Positions 1 through 7,458 of a stretch of 40,028 bases of DNA are shown in pieces. Made by a program: the position numbers and the translations under genes. Under the pieces are notes generated by a model. The model was not told the DNA's origin. It saw only the letters and a program-made list of their open reading frames with translations, and ran no database searches. The stretch is from Thermoplasmatales archaeon SM1-50 (GTDB lineage: Archaea > Thermoplasmatota > E2 > DHVEG-1), in assembly GCA_001595945.1 (NCBI GenBank), contig LSSI01000061.1, positions 1-40,028 of the forward strand, given 5' to 3'. The stretch's first letter is position 1, and each line of letters opens with the position of its first letter.

Positions 1-257
1 AAATCGTAGTTTCCCACCTTGATACTTACTTTCTCATTGACTCCAAGTGTGATATTTGCAGGGCTTGCTCTAAACCCCTCATTAAAAGCAAGTTTTGGTA
101 TGATGCTACCGTAAATTAATCCTAATAAATTTATTATAGGAAATGGTCTTAAATCTTTTAATTCTATTTTTGCTTCTGCAGTATTTACCTGTTGTATTAC
201 TATTGGGATTAGAAGTAAAAAAATAAGAATGAAACTTGCATATTTATGGTATTTTAT
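1..257 (-). CDS. Secreted protein, 5' part only (runs off the window), apparent ATA start
   Basis: An open frame on the minus strand begins near 257 and leaves the window at position 1. It opens with a basic stretch (KYHKYA), a strongly hydrophobic segment (FILIFLLLIPIVI) and a likely cleavage region ending NTAEA, so it looks like a signal peptide followed by an exported domain. No ATG, GTG or TTG lies in frame between the upstream TAA and the signal peptide. The only well-placed codon is ATA at 257-255, eight bases after a strong GAGGGGG ribosome binding site. It follows the secreted protein gene ending at 302 by about 45 bases, so the two probably form an operon. The family is not recognised. 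The start codon could also be an ATG mutated or misread as ATA. Confidence 0.55.
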   Translation of the reverse strand, partial: MKYHKYASFILIFLLLIPIVIQQVNTAEAKIELKDLRPFPIINLLGLIYGSIIPKLAFNEGFRASPANITLGVNEKVSIKVGNYD

Positions 258-301
258 AGGATGTTCCCCCTCTTATCTTGTAAGCTGATAATATATATTA
301 A

Positions 302-1255
302 TTATTTTTTTCTTTTTCTGAAATAACTCATTAGGAGAAATGCCACTGCTAAAGAACCGATAAATGCTATTGCTTCAAATCCTGGGGTTGAAAACCCTCT
401 GCTTTGTACGAGAAATGATTCATAATAAATTTCGCCTTGTTTGGATGGATCATCTGCTTTAACAGGTTGCATAGAAATTCTAATCGTTTCTTCGTCGTAA
501 TGGTATCCGAATCCTTTTGGTGGTTTTATCACAAGATAGGCGGTCCCTGTCGACCCTTCTCCTTCCTCTAAAGTGATTTGAGAGGTGACGACTGCATTCC
601 AGCCTTCTGGTACACTTACGACATTTAAGAGTACAAGCGTCCTCGCATTTCCCAGATTCTCTATTTGGATAGGAAACGTAGCGGTATCCATCGGTCCGAT
701 TTCCTTTGCATTGGTCTGAGGTAATGAAGGTTTTATCAATGGTTTATAGTCAGGTATAAAACTCAATGTAAAGGTATTTTCAAACCCTTCTATAACCCGA
801 AACGCTTTTTGTGCTGTTGCTTTTATTTTGATATACCCTAATCCATAAGCAGGTGCGTTATCTGCTACTTGCATTGATAATTTGGTTCTTACATATTGGA
901 CTGTATCAGGTTGAAGAGTTACTGATAACGTCCCTTGCGCGATGTTTGCCGTACACCAAGATGGTGTTTCAACAACATCTACATTTATGATAATCGGAAC
1001 CCCAGAGAGAGCCAGAAGCAGGCCTTTGCCAAACGCTCCTTTTGTAACGGTATGTGAGATTACTATATCTAATGTTCGTAATTCTCCACGGGGAAGAACT
1101 GGTTGATCAGTTTCATTTCCCCAAGAGACATTTAGTATACTCTGAAGATTAAATATAATTCCAGCCGATGTGGTGGGGAACGCCGCAACAATAACACTAA
1201 CAAGTACTATTCCGGTAATGATACTTGCTTTGACCGCTTTGAATCTTTTTGTCAT
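302..1255 (-). CDS. Exported protein with PGF-CTERM-like surface anchor
   Basis: A protein of about 317 residues. The N terminus (MTKRFKAVKASIITGIVLV) is a signal peptide. The middle is beta-rich and resembles tandem Ig-like/NEW3-type extracellular domains (for example PIQIENLGNARTLVLLNVV). The C terminus has the layout of a PGF-CTERM signal: STPGFE, a hydrophobic span, then RKRKK. Such tails are known to be cut and lipid-anchored by archaeosortase A, so it is probably a surface protein. The start at 1255 is preferred over the upstream TTG/ATG options because GGTGG lies six bases before it and the signal peptide begins there. The substrate or role is unknown. The downstream gene at 1-257 is also exported and probably cotranscribed. 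Confidence 0.75.
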   Translation of the reverse strand: MTKRFKAVKASIITGIVLVSVIVAAFPTTSAGIIFNLQSILNVSWGNETDQPVLPRGELRTLDIVISHTVTKGAFGKGLLLALSGVPIIINVDVVETPSWCTANIAQGTLSVTLQPDTVQYVRTKLSMQVADNAPAYGLGYIKIKATAQKAFRVIEGFENTFTLSFIPDYKPLIKPSLPQTNAKEIGPMDTATFPIQIENLGNARTLVLLNVVSVPEGWNAVVTSQITLEEGEGSTGTAYLVIKPPKGFGYHYDEETIRISMQPVKADDPSKQGEIYYESFLVQSRGFSTPGFEAIAFIGSLAVAFLLMSYFRKRKK

Positions 1256-1481
1256 TATTCCACCTTTATTCCTGTTTTTGCACATATTACTCTCTTTTCT
1301 AAGTATTTAAATATTGTTGTACACTTCTTACTCGAAGAAGACGTAGTATGTACATGTTAATATATAACTTACTTGATATAAAAATATTTGCATGTGAGGA
1401 TACCTCTCTTAACGAAAAAAGTAAAATGAGAGGGAAACAAACACAATCTCTACCTTCAACCACGTGAAGAATGACATTATT

Positions 1482-1829
1482 TTATTCAATCATGTCGATT
1501 TTCTGTTCTTCTTCTTGTGTTTTTTTCGTCTTGTCTGACTTCTTCTCTTTCTTTGTTGTGATTTTCCCAGGGAAGTTAGAGAGTATAATGATATCCCCAA
1601 CAGCGTTAACCCAACGGTATGGAACAGCAACATCGACACTCCCTTCCACCAATGATGGGTTTGTATTGGTGACAAGTAAGCTTCCGACTCTCTTTTCATC
1701 CAACTCTAAAAACACGTTTTTGACATGACCAACGTAGACACCATCACGAGTATAGACAGGTAGTTTCAAAAAAGAGGTGACCTCTTCTGGTTTCCAAGTG
1801 TCCTTTTGCATCATGTAATCAAAATACAT
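1482..1829 (-). CDS. PRC-barrel domain protein
   Basis: A 115-residue protein. Residues 15-100 match the pattern of archaeal PRC-barrel proteins: LPVYTRDGVYVGHVKNVFLE, then a strand-rich section, then VAVPYRWVNAVGDIIILS. The C-terminal 20 residues are a highly charged Lys/Glu tail. PRC-barrel proteins in archaea are small cytosolic proteins, some linked to RNA processing or cell division (CdpB family), but the precise role here is not shown by the sequence. The start at 1829 has a nearby AGGT; ATG codons at 1814 and 1811 are alternatives. It is flanked by unrelated membrane protein genes on the same strand. Confidence 0.7.
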   Translation of the reverse strand: MYFDYMMQKDTWKPEEVTSFLKLPVYTRDGVYVGHVKNVFLELDEKRVGSLLVTNTNPSLVEGSVDVAVPYRWVNAVGDIIILSNFPGKITTKKEKKSDKTKKTQEEEQKIDMIE

Positions 1830-1878
1830 TTACCTATATTAAAATGTGATGGTTTTTACTTCTCCTGTTTTTAGGATA

Positions 1879-2193
1879 TCATAGTTTTTTTACTAGAAAT
1901 AACTTAATCATAAGAATAAAAAGGAAGATATAACCCATTAGGAGAAGGAAAGCAGAGACCGGCCAACCTCCTAAAAAAATAAAAATTATCGAGATGGTGC
2001 AGAGAAAAAAAATTACACTTACAGAGATTCTCAGTTTCATCAACGTGTTAAACTGCTGCAGTTTAGGGATATGAAAGATGTTTTCTTCTTTGGGCATACT
2101 TTCAACTTTTTCTTCTTTTGGATGTAAGGAGTCACCTTGTTTTGTTTCTTGTTTTTTATTCTTAGAATTCTTCTTCAGAATCTTTTCTTTCAT
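1879..2193 (-). CDS. Small membrane protein with charged N-terminal tail
   Basis: A 104-residue protein. The first 50 residues are very rich in Lys and Glu and look disordered and cytosolic. Two hydrophobic segments follow (about residues 55-75 and 78-98), ending in KLFLVKKL. No family is recognised. GGGAAAATA precedes the ATG, giving a weak ribosome binding site. The high density of charged and then hydrophobic residues with no internal stop supports a real gene. Its function cannot be read from the sequence. Confidence 0.6.
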   Translation of the reverse strand: MKEKILKKNSKNKKQETKQGDSLHPKEEKVESMPKEENIFHIPKLQQFNTLMKLRISVSVIFFLCTISIIFIFLGGWPVSAFLLLMGYIFLFILMIKLFLVKKL

Positions 2194-2437
2194 TATTTTC
2201 CCACAGTTTTACTATATATCTCCAGTTATAAAAATATTGTTATGTATATTTTCTTAAAAATCGTTGGCTCTCTGATTCCTTCTATTCTCCCCTAAGGACC
2301 AGGGATAAAAGATTATGTAAATGTATTTTCATACCCATGGATGAGTCAGTATATTGATTGATCCTTTTTTATCCTCTATACTACCACGGTTTTTCACCCA
2401 CATTATCTTTTTTAACTACCATGTCTTATCCCTTGCA

Positions 2438-3595
2438 ATGGTCTCTGTTGATAGCCAAAAAAGACAAAAGATTTTCAACGAACTATTACGTTTTCAACAG
2501 CGTGATTTCTGTTTCTCTAGTGGCCATATCCTTGGTTCCATGTGCACTGTACCACACCCGATAGCAAGAGAAGCGTACATACAATTTTTAGAAACAAATC
2601 TTGGTGACCCTGAGCTTTGCCCAGGGACAAAAAAAATCGAATCCCGTTTCGTCGCTTTTATCTCAAAGCTTCTTTATGCACCAAAAAATTCTATTGGACA
2701 AATTGTTAGTGGAGGAACAGAGGGAAATATCACTGCAATGTGGATAGCGAAACAGCTCTCGGGAAAAAAGGAGATACTCCTTCCCCAAAGTGCCCATTTT
2801 TCATTTCAAAAAATCACATCACTTATGGACCTAAAACTGATTGAATTACCTCTTACGAAAGAATATGTAATCGACGTTACACAATTGAAAAAGAACATCA
2901 CAAAAAAAACCGCTGCTATTATTGGTCTTGCGGGCTCAACTGAACTAGGGGCTATTGATCCAATCCCGCAACTTAGTGATATCTGTTCTGATGAACAGAT
3001 TTTTTTACATATAGATGCTGCGTTTGGTGGGTTTGTTATCCCGTTTCTTAAAAAACTTCAATACAACGTGCCTGATTTTGATTTTCGTTTAAAAGGTGTC
3101 TCTACGATTTCAGTTGATTCACATAAGATGGGATATTCTGTTATACCACTTGGGACGTTAATGATTCGAAACAAGAACTGGCTTGAGAGTATCAGTGTGG
3201 AATCTCCCTATATCAGCTGTGAGAAGCAAGCCGGGATTCTTGGGACACGATCTGGTGCCCCTGTTGCTGCTGCGTATGCGGTCGCTCGATACTTAGGAAA
3301 TGAAGGTTATAAAAACATGGTCAAATCCTGCATGGAGGTAACAAAATATACTCAGAAAAACATCACTGAGCTTGGGCTTGACCTTGTGATGGAACCGGCC
3401 ATGAATGTACTTGGGGTAAAACTATGCAAACCAGGGCTTATTGTAAAAAAGCTCTCTGATAAGGGATGGCGGGTAAATAAGGTGAAACGACTTTCTTGTA
3501 TACGACTCGTAATGATGCCGCAAATCACAAAAGAGATTATCGATGAATTCATTCCAGTTTTAAAAAAAACATGCAAAGAGGTTGGAGAACTATGA
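2438..3595 (+). CDS. mfnA: PLP-dependent L-aspartate/L-tyrosine decarboxylase (MfnA family)
   Basis: A group II amino acid decarboxylase of the archaeal MfnA type, about 385 residues from this start, which fits the family. Landmarks are GHILGSMCTVPHP and NLGDPELCPGTKKIE at the N terminus, GGTEGN, the HIDAAFGGF segment whose Asp contacts the PLP ring nitrogen, and the PLP lysine at about residue 230 in VDSHKMGYS. In methanogens MfnA makes tyramine for methanofuran. In non-methanogens the family supplies beta-alanine for coenzyme A by aspartate decarboxylation, which is the likelier role because no other methanogenesis gene is seen here. A longer frame opens at 2354, but its first 28 residues do not belong to the family. 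The stop overlaps the next start as ATGA, so the genes are coupled. Confidence 0.88.
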   Translation: MVSVDSQKRQKIFNELLRFQQRDFCFSSGHILGSMCTVPHPIAREAYIQFLETNLGDPELCPGTKKIESRFVAFISKLLYAPKNSIGQIVSGGTEGNITAMWIAKQLSGKKEILLPQSAHFSFQKITSLMDLKLIELPLTKEYVIDVTQLKKNITKKTAAIIGLAGSTELGAIDPIPQLSDICSDEQIFLHIDAAFGGFVIPFLKKLQYNVPDFDFRLKGVSTISVDSHKMGYSVIPLGTLMIRNKNWLESISVESPYISCEKQAGILGTRSGAPVAAAYAVARYLGNEGYKNMVKSCMEVTKYTQKNITELGLDLVMEPAMNVLGVKLCKPGLIVKKLSDKGWRVNKVKRLSCIRLVMMPQITKEIIDEFIPVLKKTCKEVGEL

Positions 3596-4158
3596 GGTTG
3601 AAGCATTTGGAGAAATCCATCTATGAAGCACCTATAGTGAAAAAAGGTGAGTATGATTATGTGATTCATCCGATCACGGATGGAGTTCCTTGTATCACAC
3701 CAGAACTCCTAAAAGAGGTCTCTGATGAGATGAAGAAACATATCAAAGTATATGGTAAAATCGACCGTATTGTAACTATGGAGGCTATGGGTATACCTCT
3801 TGCGTCTGCGTTGTCACTTGACCTGGGGATTCCATTTACTATCATCCGTAAACGGGAATACGGCTTACTTGGTGAAGTTACTGTTGAACAGGTAACTGGA
3901 TATTCGAAATCGAAGTTGTATATTAATGGACTAAAAAAGGGAGATACAATAGTCATCGTCGATGATGTTTTAAGCACAGGTGGAACATTAAGAGCAGTTC
4001 TATCGGTTTTGAATAACATGAAAGTGATTATAAAAGCAGTTTGTATTGCAATAAATAAAGGCTCCCATCTCAAGGAAATAAGTAAAGAGTATAAGGTTCC
4101 TATCATCCCGATCGTTACCATTGATGTGGTCAATGGAAAAGTCGTTATTGAGTCGTAA
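3592..4158 (+). CDS. hpt: Archaeal purine phosphoribosyltransferase (Hpt/Apt-like)
   Basis: A 188-residue type I phosphoribosyltransferase, typical length for archaeal Hpt. The PRPP-binding signature VIVDDVLSTGGT lies near residues 120-132. The N-terminal part (IHPITDGVPCITPELL) and RKREYGLLGEV are typical of the archaeal hypoxanthine/guanine or adenine branch. It would salvage a purine base using PRPP in the cytosol. The exact base is not decidable by eye. The ATG overlaps the preceding decarboxylase stop (ATGA) and has GGTTGGAG upstream, which decides this start over an earlier in-frame ATG at 3571. Confidence 0.85.
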   Translation: MRLKHLEKSIYEAPIVKKGEYDYVIHPITDGVPCITPELLKEVSDEMKKHIKVYGKIDRIVTMEAMGIPLASALSLDLGIPFTIIRKREYGLLGEVTVEQVTGYSKSKLYINGLKKGDTIVIVDDVLSTGGTLRAVLSVLNNMKVIIKAVCIAINKGSHLKEISKEYKVPIIPIVTIDVVNGKVVIES

Positions 4159-4202
4159 TACTATAGTTCATATAGTTGAATTATATATGGAGCGTGATTG
4201 AA

Positions 4203-4409
4203 ATGACCGAAAAAATCCCACAACATATGCATTGTCAGATTTGCGGGAAGGCAATCCCTGCCTCAGATACAGAGACGATGTGCTCTGATGAATGTAAACA
4301 ACGGTACAAAACACTCACAAAACGACGAAAAATGTGGGTTTATATCATGTACGCATTGATTTTCGTCATGATAGCAGTGTTATTTATCGCACCATTAATA
4401 GGACAATAA
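4203..4409 (+). CDS. DUF2116-type zinc ribbon membrane protein
   Basis: A 68-residue protein. The N-terminal half is a small treble-clef or zinc ribbon: HCQICGKAIP, then CSDECKQRY, giving four cysteines. The C-terminal half is a single membrane span (MYALIFVMIAVLFIAPLIG). This matches the archaeal DUF2116 family, whose function is unknown. The start is placed at the ATG of MTEKIP because it sits right before the zinc ribbon and follows GTGATT; an in-frame ATG at 4176 would add nine unlikely residues. Confidence 0.75.
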   Translation: MTEKIPQHMHCQICGKAIPASDTETMCSDECKQRYKTLTKRRKMWVYIMYALIFVMIAVLFIAPLIGQ

Positions 4410-4421
4410 TTTTTTCTTTTT
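4410..4421 (+). terminator. T-tract transcription end
   Basis: A T-rich run starts directly after the DUF2116 stop codon. Archaeal RNA polymerase commonly stops at such tracts without a hairpin. No stem is seen. Confidence 0.45.
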
Positions 4422-4448
4422 AATGAAAAATAAGATCAAAAATCGTAA

Positions 4449-4607
4449 TTATTCGCTAAGTTCTTCCTGAAGATCGATGACCATTTCCGTAAGGACATCC
4501 TCGAAGATTTGATGGCGGTACTCTTTTACTGAACCGTTCGCAAGATGCGCTCGTGCGACGAAATCTCTCCCATCTTTTAGGATTTCAATATGACAGACTG
4601 TCTCCAT
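4449..4607 (-). CDS. Small conserved-looking hypothetical protein
   Basis: A 52-residue protein from the ATG at 4607, or up to 64 residues from TTG/ATG at 4643/4640. It has an alternating strand pattern (CHIEILKDGRDFVARAHLANG) and an acidic helix at the end (DVLTEMVIDLQEELSE). No family is recognised. The later start is preferred because the TATA-like element at 4646-4656 would begin transcription downstream of the earlier starts, and GGGAC precedes the 4607 ATG. It is divergent to the MEMO1 gene and shares the promoter region. Confidence 0.55.
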   Translation of the reverse strand: METVCHIEILKDGRDFVARAHLANGSVKEYRHQIFEDVLTEMVIDLQEELSE

Positions 4608-4645
4608 GCTTGTCCCGTCCTGTTTTACTCCGCTATCCATCAATG

Positions 4646-4656
4646 ATATTTATATG
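4646..4656. promoter_or_regulatory. Divergent TATA-like promoter
   Basis: An ATATTTATATG element reads as a TATA box on both strands and lies between the divergent small gene (4607 and below) and the MEMO1 gene (4713 and above). Spacing to both starts fits archaeal promoters, with the start site about 25-27 bases away. Confidence 0.45.
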
Positions 4657-4712
4657 TTTTGTGCGCAAGGTTAATCTGTTTCTGGCTTATGTCAACTTTG
4701 GGACGTGGTTTT

Positions 4713-5594
4713 GTGAATATCATACGAAATGCTGTGGTCGCAGGCCAGTTTTATCCAGGAAATGAGAAAACCCTTCGACAACAAATCGAGCAATGTTTTT
4801 TTGATAAAAGGGGGTTTGGGTCAATTCCTACAGTAAAAAAAGAGGAAAGCATCCTGAAGGGACTGGTGGTTCCTCATGCAGGATTTATCTACTCGGGGGC
4901 AATCGCTTCGCATGCGTATGGTCGTCTTGCTAGACAAGGGTTTGCTGAGACTTTCATAATCCTTGGACCAAACCATACGGGAATGGGTTCTGGCGTATCA
5001 GTGATGATCCAAGGCTCCTGGAAAACACCTCTTGGAGTTGTCGATCTTGACGAGCCCCTTGCACAAGCTATTACAACCGGTATTATTGATCACGACTCAT
5101 CTGCACACACATATGAACATAGTATCGAGGTTCAGCTTCCGTTCTTACAATATATAGCGAAAGGTGAGCGATTTACATTTGTCCCAGTTTGCATGATGAT
5201 GCAGGATTACGAAACTGTACAGGAAGTAGGTGATATCATCGCAACAGCAGTCCAGCGATCAAAAAGGAAAATCGTTCTTATTGCTAGCAGTGATTTTTCT
5301 CATGCGGGATTTAACGATCAAAGTCAGCCACCAAAAGGATTGCGTGTCGATGAGTACGCAACAAAGCAAGATGCTCTCGCGATAAAGGAGATACTCGCAT
5401 TGGATCCAAAACAACTTATCAAAACCGTGGAAGAACACCATATCACGATGTGTGGTTTTGGACCGGTCGCTGCAATGCTTATTGCAACAAAAAAACTTGG
5501 TGCGAACACTGCAGAACTGTTAAAATATGGGACCTCCTATGAGGTCTATCCCGATTCCTCTTGTGTGGGATATGGAGCAATCGTTGTTTCGTAG
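4713..5594 (+). CDS. MEMO1 family protein
   Basis: A protein of about 293 residues matching the MEMO1 family throughout: AVVAGQFYPG at the N terminus, VVPHAGFIYSG, ILGPNHTG, HSIEVQLPFLQYI and SSDFSHAG. The family is structurally related to class III extradiol dioxygenases. The conserved His and Asp positions are present, but the archaeal reaction is unknown. In many archaea MEMO sits with AMMECR1 and a radical SAM protein; neither is adjacent here. The start is chosen at GTG 4713 (VNIIRNAVVAGQ), because family members begin just before AVAGxFYP; an ATG at 4689 is possible. Deoxyhypusine synthase follows nine bases after the stop, suggesting cotranscription. Confidence 0.85.
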   Translation: MNIIRNAVVAGQFYPGNEKTLRQQIEQCFFDKRGFGSIPTVKKEESILKGLVVPHAGFIYSGAIASHAYGRLARQGFAETFIILGPNHTGMGSGVSVMIQGSWKTPLGVVDLDEPLAQAITTGIIDHDSSAHTYEHSIEVQLPFLQYIAKGERFTFVPVCMMMQDYETVQEVGDIIATAVQRSKRKIVLIASSDFSHAGFNDQSQPPKGLRVDEYATKQDALAIKEILALDPKQLIKTVEEHHITMCGFGPVAAMLIATKKLGANTAELLKYGTSYEVYPDSSCVGYGAIVVS

Positions 5595-5602
5595 GTAAGA
5601 CC

Positions 5603-6544
5603 ATGAAAAAACAACCTGTCAAGGACGTTTCTTTAAAGGAAAAAATGACGACAAATCAATTAATTAAAGAATTGTACAATTCTGGCGGTTTTACTGCGAA
5701 AAAAGTTGCAGAGGGTGTCGACGCTTTAGAACAGATGATAAAAGAGAAGGATTGCATAAAGTTCTTGTCTTTTCCCGCCTGTATCATCTCGACCGGGACA
5801 CGGGGCGTTATCAAGGAATTACTTCGGAAAAAACTCTTTGATGTCGTCGTCACCACTGCAGGGACCCTAGACCATGATCTCGCCCGCGTCTGGAAAAACT
5901 ATTATCATGGTTCCTTTGCGGCTGATGATAAAACGCTTCATCAGAAAGGAATCAATAGACTTGGTAACATCTTCATCCCACTTGAGTGCTATGGAACAAT
6001 TCTTGAAAAAAAACTGCAACCAATCTTTCATGAACTATATGGAATAAAACAAAAATGGTCCACCAGGGATCTTATTTGGGAATGTGGGAAACGACTCGGA
6101 AAAGAAAAAAACGGCAAAGAATCAATCTTGTATTGGGCATGGAAAAACAAAATCCCTGTATTCGTCCCAGGGATAACTGACGGGGCGTTTGGCTCTCAAC
6201 TCTGGATGTATTATCAAGAACATCGGAGTCTTACCGTTGATCTCTTCAAAGATGAGCAAGATCTCTCAGGTATTGTCTTTAATGCGAAAAAAACTGGTGC
6301 ACTTGTGATCGGAGGTGGGATATCGAAGCATCATGTCATCTGGTGGAACCAATTCTCTGATGGATTGTCTTACGCAGTGTATATAACAACAGCAGTGGAG
6401 CATGACGGCAGTCTTTCTGGCGCGCAGACCAGGGAGGCTATCTCCTGGGGAAAAATAGCGGAAAAGGCTTATAACGTGACTGTTGAAGGGGATGCAACGG
6501 TGCTCCTTCCGTTGATAATCAGTGCATTGCTCGATAGGTTATAA
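5603..6544 (+). CDS. dys: Deoxyhypusine synthase
   Basis: A protein of 313 residues. It transfers the aminobutyl group of spermidine to a lysine of aIF5A, the first step of hypusine formation. The key lysine is seen at about residue 242 in GGGISKHH, equivalent to the catalytic Lys of eukaryotic DHS. Other landmarks are TTAGTLDHDLARVW, PVFVPGITDGAFG and ITTAVEHDGSLSGA. The start follows GTAGGT by six bases; a longer frame from 5561 would overlap MEMO1 and lacks support. It is probably in one transcript with the MEMO1 gene. Confidence 0.92.
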   Translation: MKKQPVKDVSLKEKMTTNQLIKELYNSGGFTAKKVAEGVDALEQMIKEKDCIKFLSFPACIISTGTRGVIKELLRKKLFDVVVTTAGTLDHDLARVWKNYYHGSFAADDKTLHQKGINRLGNIFIPLECYGTILEKKLQPIFHELYGIKQKWSTRDLIWECGKRLGKEKNGKESILYWAWKNKIPVFVPGITDGAFGSQLWMYYQEHRSLTVDLFKDEQDLSGIVFNAKKTGALVIGGGISKHHVIWWNQFSDGLSYAVYITTAVEHDGSLSGAQTREAISWGKIAEKAYNVTVEGDATVLLPLIISALLDRL

Positions 6545-6552
6545 ATCAATTA

Positions 6553-6882
6553 TCATCTTTGAGCATAAGCAGGTCTTTTCTTCTCAAGGACGCGGTCAAG
6601 AATATCTGTTTCATCTGCCTCGCGGACAAATTCCTCTGAATTGTTATCTTTAAGGTCAGAGTCCTCTAGAGAGTCCTGTCGTTGGTGTCTGTGTTTTGCA
6701 AACATCCCAAATGCTTCATTTATAAAATCTAGTTCTTCGTTGGTGGGGCACCAGGAAATTGAGTTTTTATTAACAAAAAAGTTTGGTGCTGTTTGGTCAA
6801 ACTGTATGTTTAATACAATCTCTCCTGATGTGCTATCCTTACCAAGTTGGAGTGAAAGATATATATCTTCTTGTTTTTTCAT
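6553..6882 (-). CDS. Hypothetical acidic protein
   Basis: A protein of about 109 residues from the ATG at 6882, preceded by GAGGATGGG. The first half is mixed strand and helix (YLSLQLGKDSTSGEIVLNIQ, then NEELDFINEAFGMF). The second half is strongly charged and probably disordered, ending KKRPAYAQR. No family is recognised. An in-frame start at 6948 would add 22 residues of low complexity. It converges on deoxyhypusine synthase with a gap of eight bases. Confidence 0.5.
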   Translation of the reverse strand: MKKQEDIYLSLQLGKDSTSGEIVLNIQFDQTAPNFFVNKNSISWCPTNEELDFINEAFGMFAKHRHQRQDSLEDSDLKDNNSEEFVREADETDILDRVLEKKRPAYAQR

Positions 6883-7050
6883 AACGTTCCCATCCTCGCA
6901 ATATGACCGATAAGCCGTAGAAGGATTTATATTTTTCTTTTCGAGCAAGTAAAAAATCTAAAATTATTGCACTTGATTATGTCGTTAAAATTATAACCCG
7001 TTTTTTGAAAAAAATTGAAAAATAAGGGGAGAAAAGATAGGCTTACCTTT

Positions 7051-7149
7051 TTATTCTTTTTTTGTGATTTCTTTTACTAGACTACTTTTTTTTGCTGAGG
7101 AAGCAAGGAATTTTAGAATTAAGTCTTTCTGTTGTTGACTTAGTGTCAT
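7051..7149 (-). CDS. Very small helical protein (32 aa)
   Basis: The frame reads MTLSQQQKDLILKFLASSAK, then KSSLVKEITKKE. The ATG has GGTGG six bases upstream, and that ribosome binding site starts one base after the stop of the preceding tiny gene (7160-7291), ten bases away. The good ribosome binding site and the coupling support translation. It resembles a short amphipathic helix, or one half of a winged helix. Function unknown. Confidence 0.5.
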   Translation of the reverse strand: MTLSQQQKDLILKFLASSAKKSSLVKEITKKE

Positions 7150-7159
7150 AAGTCCACCT

Positions 7160-7291
7160 TTACAAACTGAAATAATCAAGGATTTCGAAGAACTCTTTTT
7201 TAATAATATATCCTTGATTTGTCTTCTTAATCAAGTCGTGCCTTAGACAGAACTCAATAATCTCATTTTGTTCGTTTGGTTCATACATCAT
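7160..7291 (-). CDS. Very small protein, winged-helix-like (43 aa)
   Basis: The frame starts MMYEPNEQNEIIEFCLRHDL and continues IKKTNQGYIIKKEFFEILDY. GGTGG precedes the ATG pair by about seven bases. The helix, turn and GYII strand pattern resembles the recognition helix and wing of archaeal winged-helix proteins, but it is too short for a firm call. It forms a two-gene unit with the 32-residue gene at 7051-7149, transcribed away from the large membrane protein at 7459. Confidence 0.5.
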   Translation of the reverse strand: MMYEPNEQNEIIEFCLRHDLIKKTNQGYIIKKEFFEILDYFSL

Positions 7292-7363
7292 TTTTGTTCC
7301 ACCTTTTTATTATAGATGTTGAAGAGCAACCGCTCTCTTATTATGTCACATGTTGCCAATGAT

Positions 7364-7374
7364 CATATATAAAG
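7364..7374. promoter_or_regulatory. Shared TATA-like element between divergent genes
   Basis: CATATATAAAG lies between the minus-strand micro-operon (first start at 7291) and the large plus-strand gene (start at 7459). It is nearly symmetric and could serve either direction. Distances of about 75 and 85 bases to the two starts allow leaders of roughly 50-60 bases. Confidence 0.4.
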
Positions 7375-7458
7375 GTAATTTGGAAAAATAGCAAAATGAA
7401 AAAGAACCCAAAAATGCTTCTCTTTGCAGAATCTTTCTTTTAGGACCATTAAAGTTAT

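Noticed and set aside
2354-2437. N-terminal extension of the MfnA gene
   Set aside because: The residues are not part of the family, and family alignment begins just after the ATG at 2438.
3352-4133. Minus-strand open frames across mfnA and hpt
   Set aside because: They are shadows of well-recognised plus-strand genes and have no ribosome binding sites or domain signatures.
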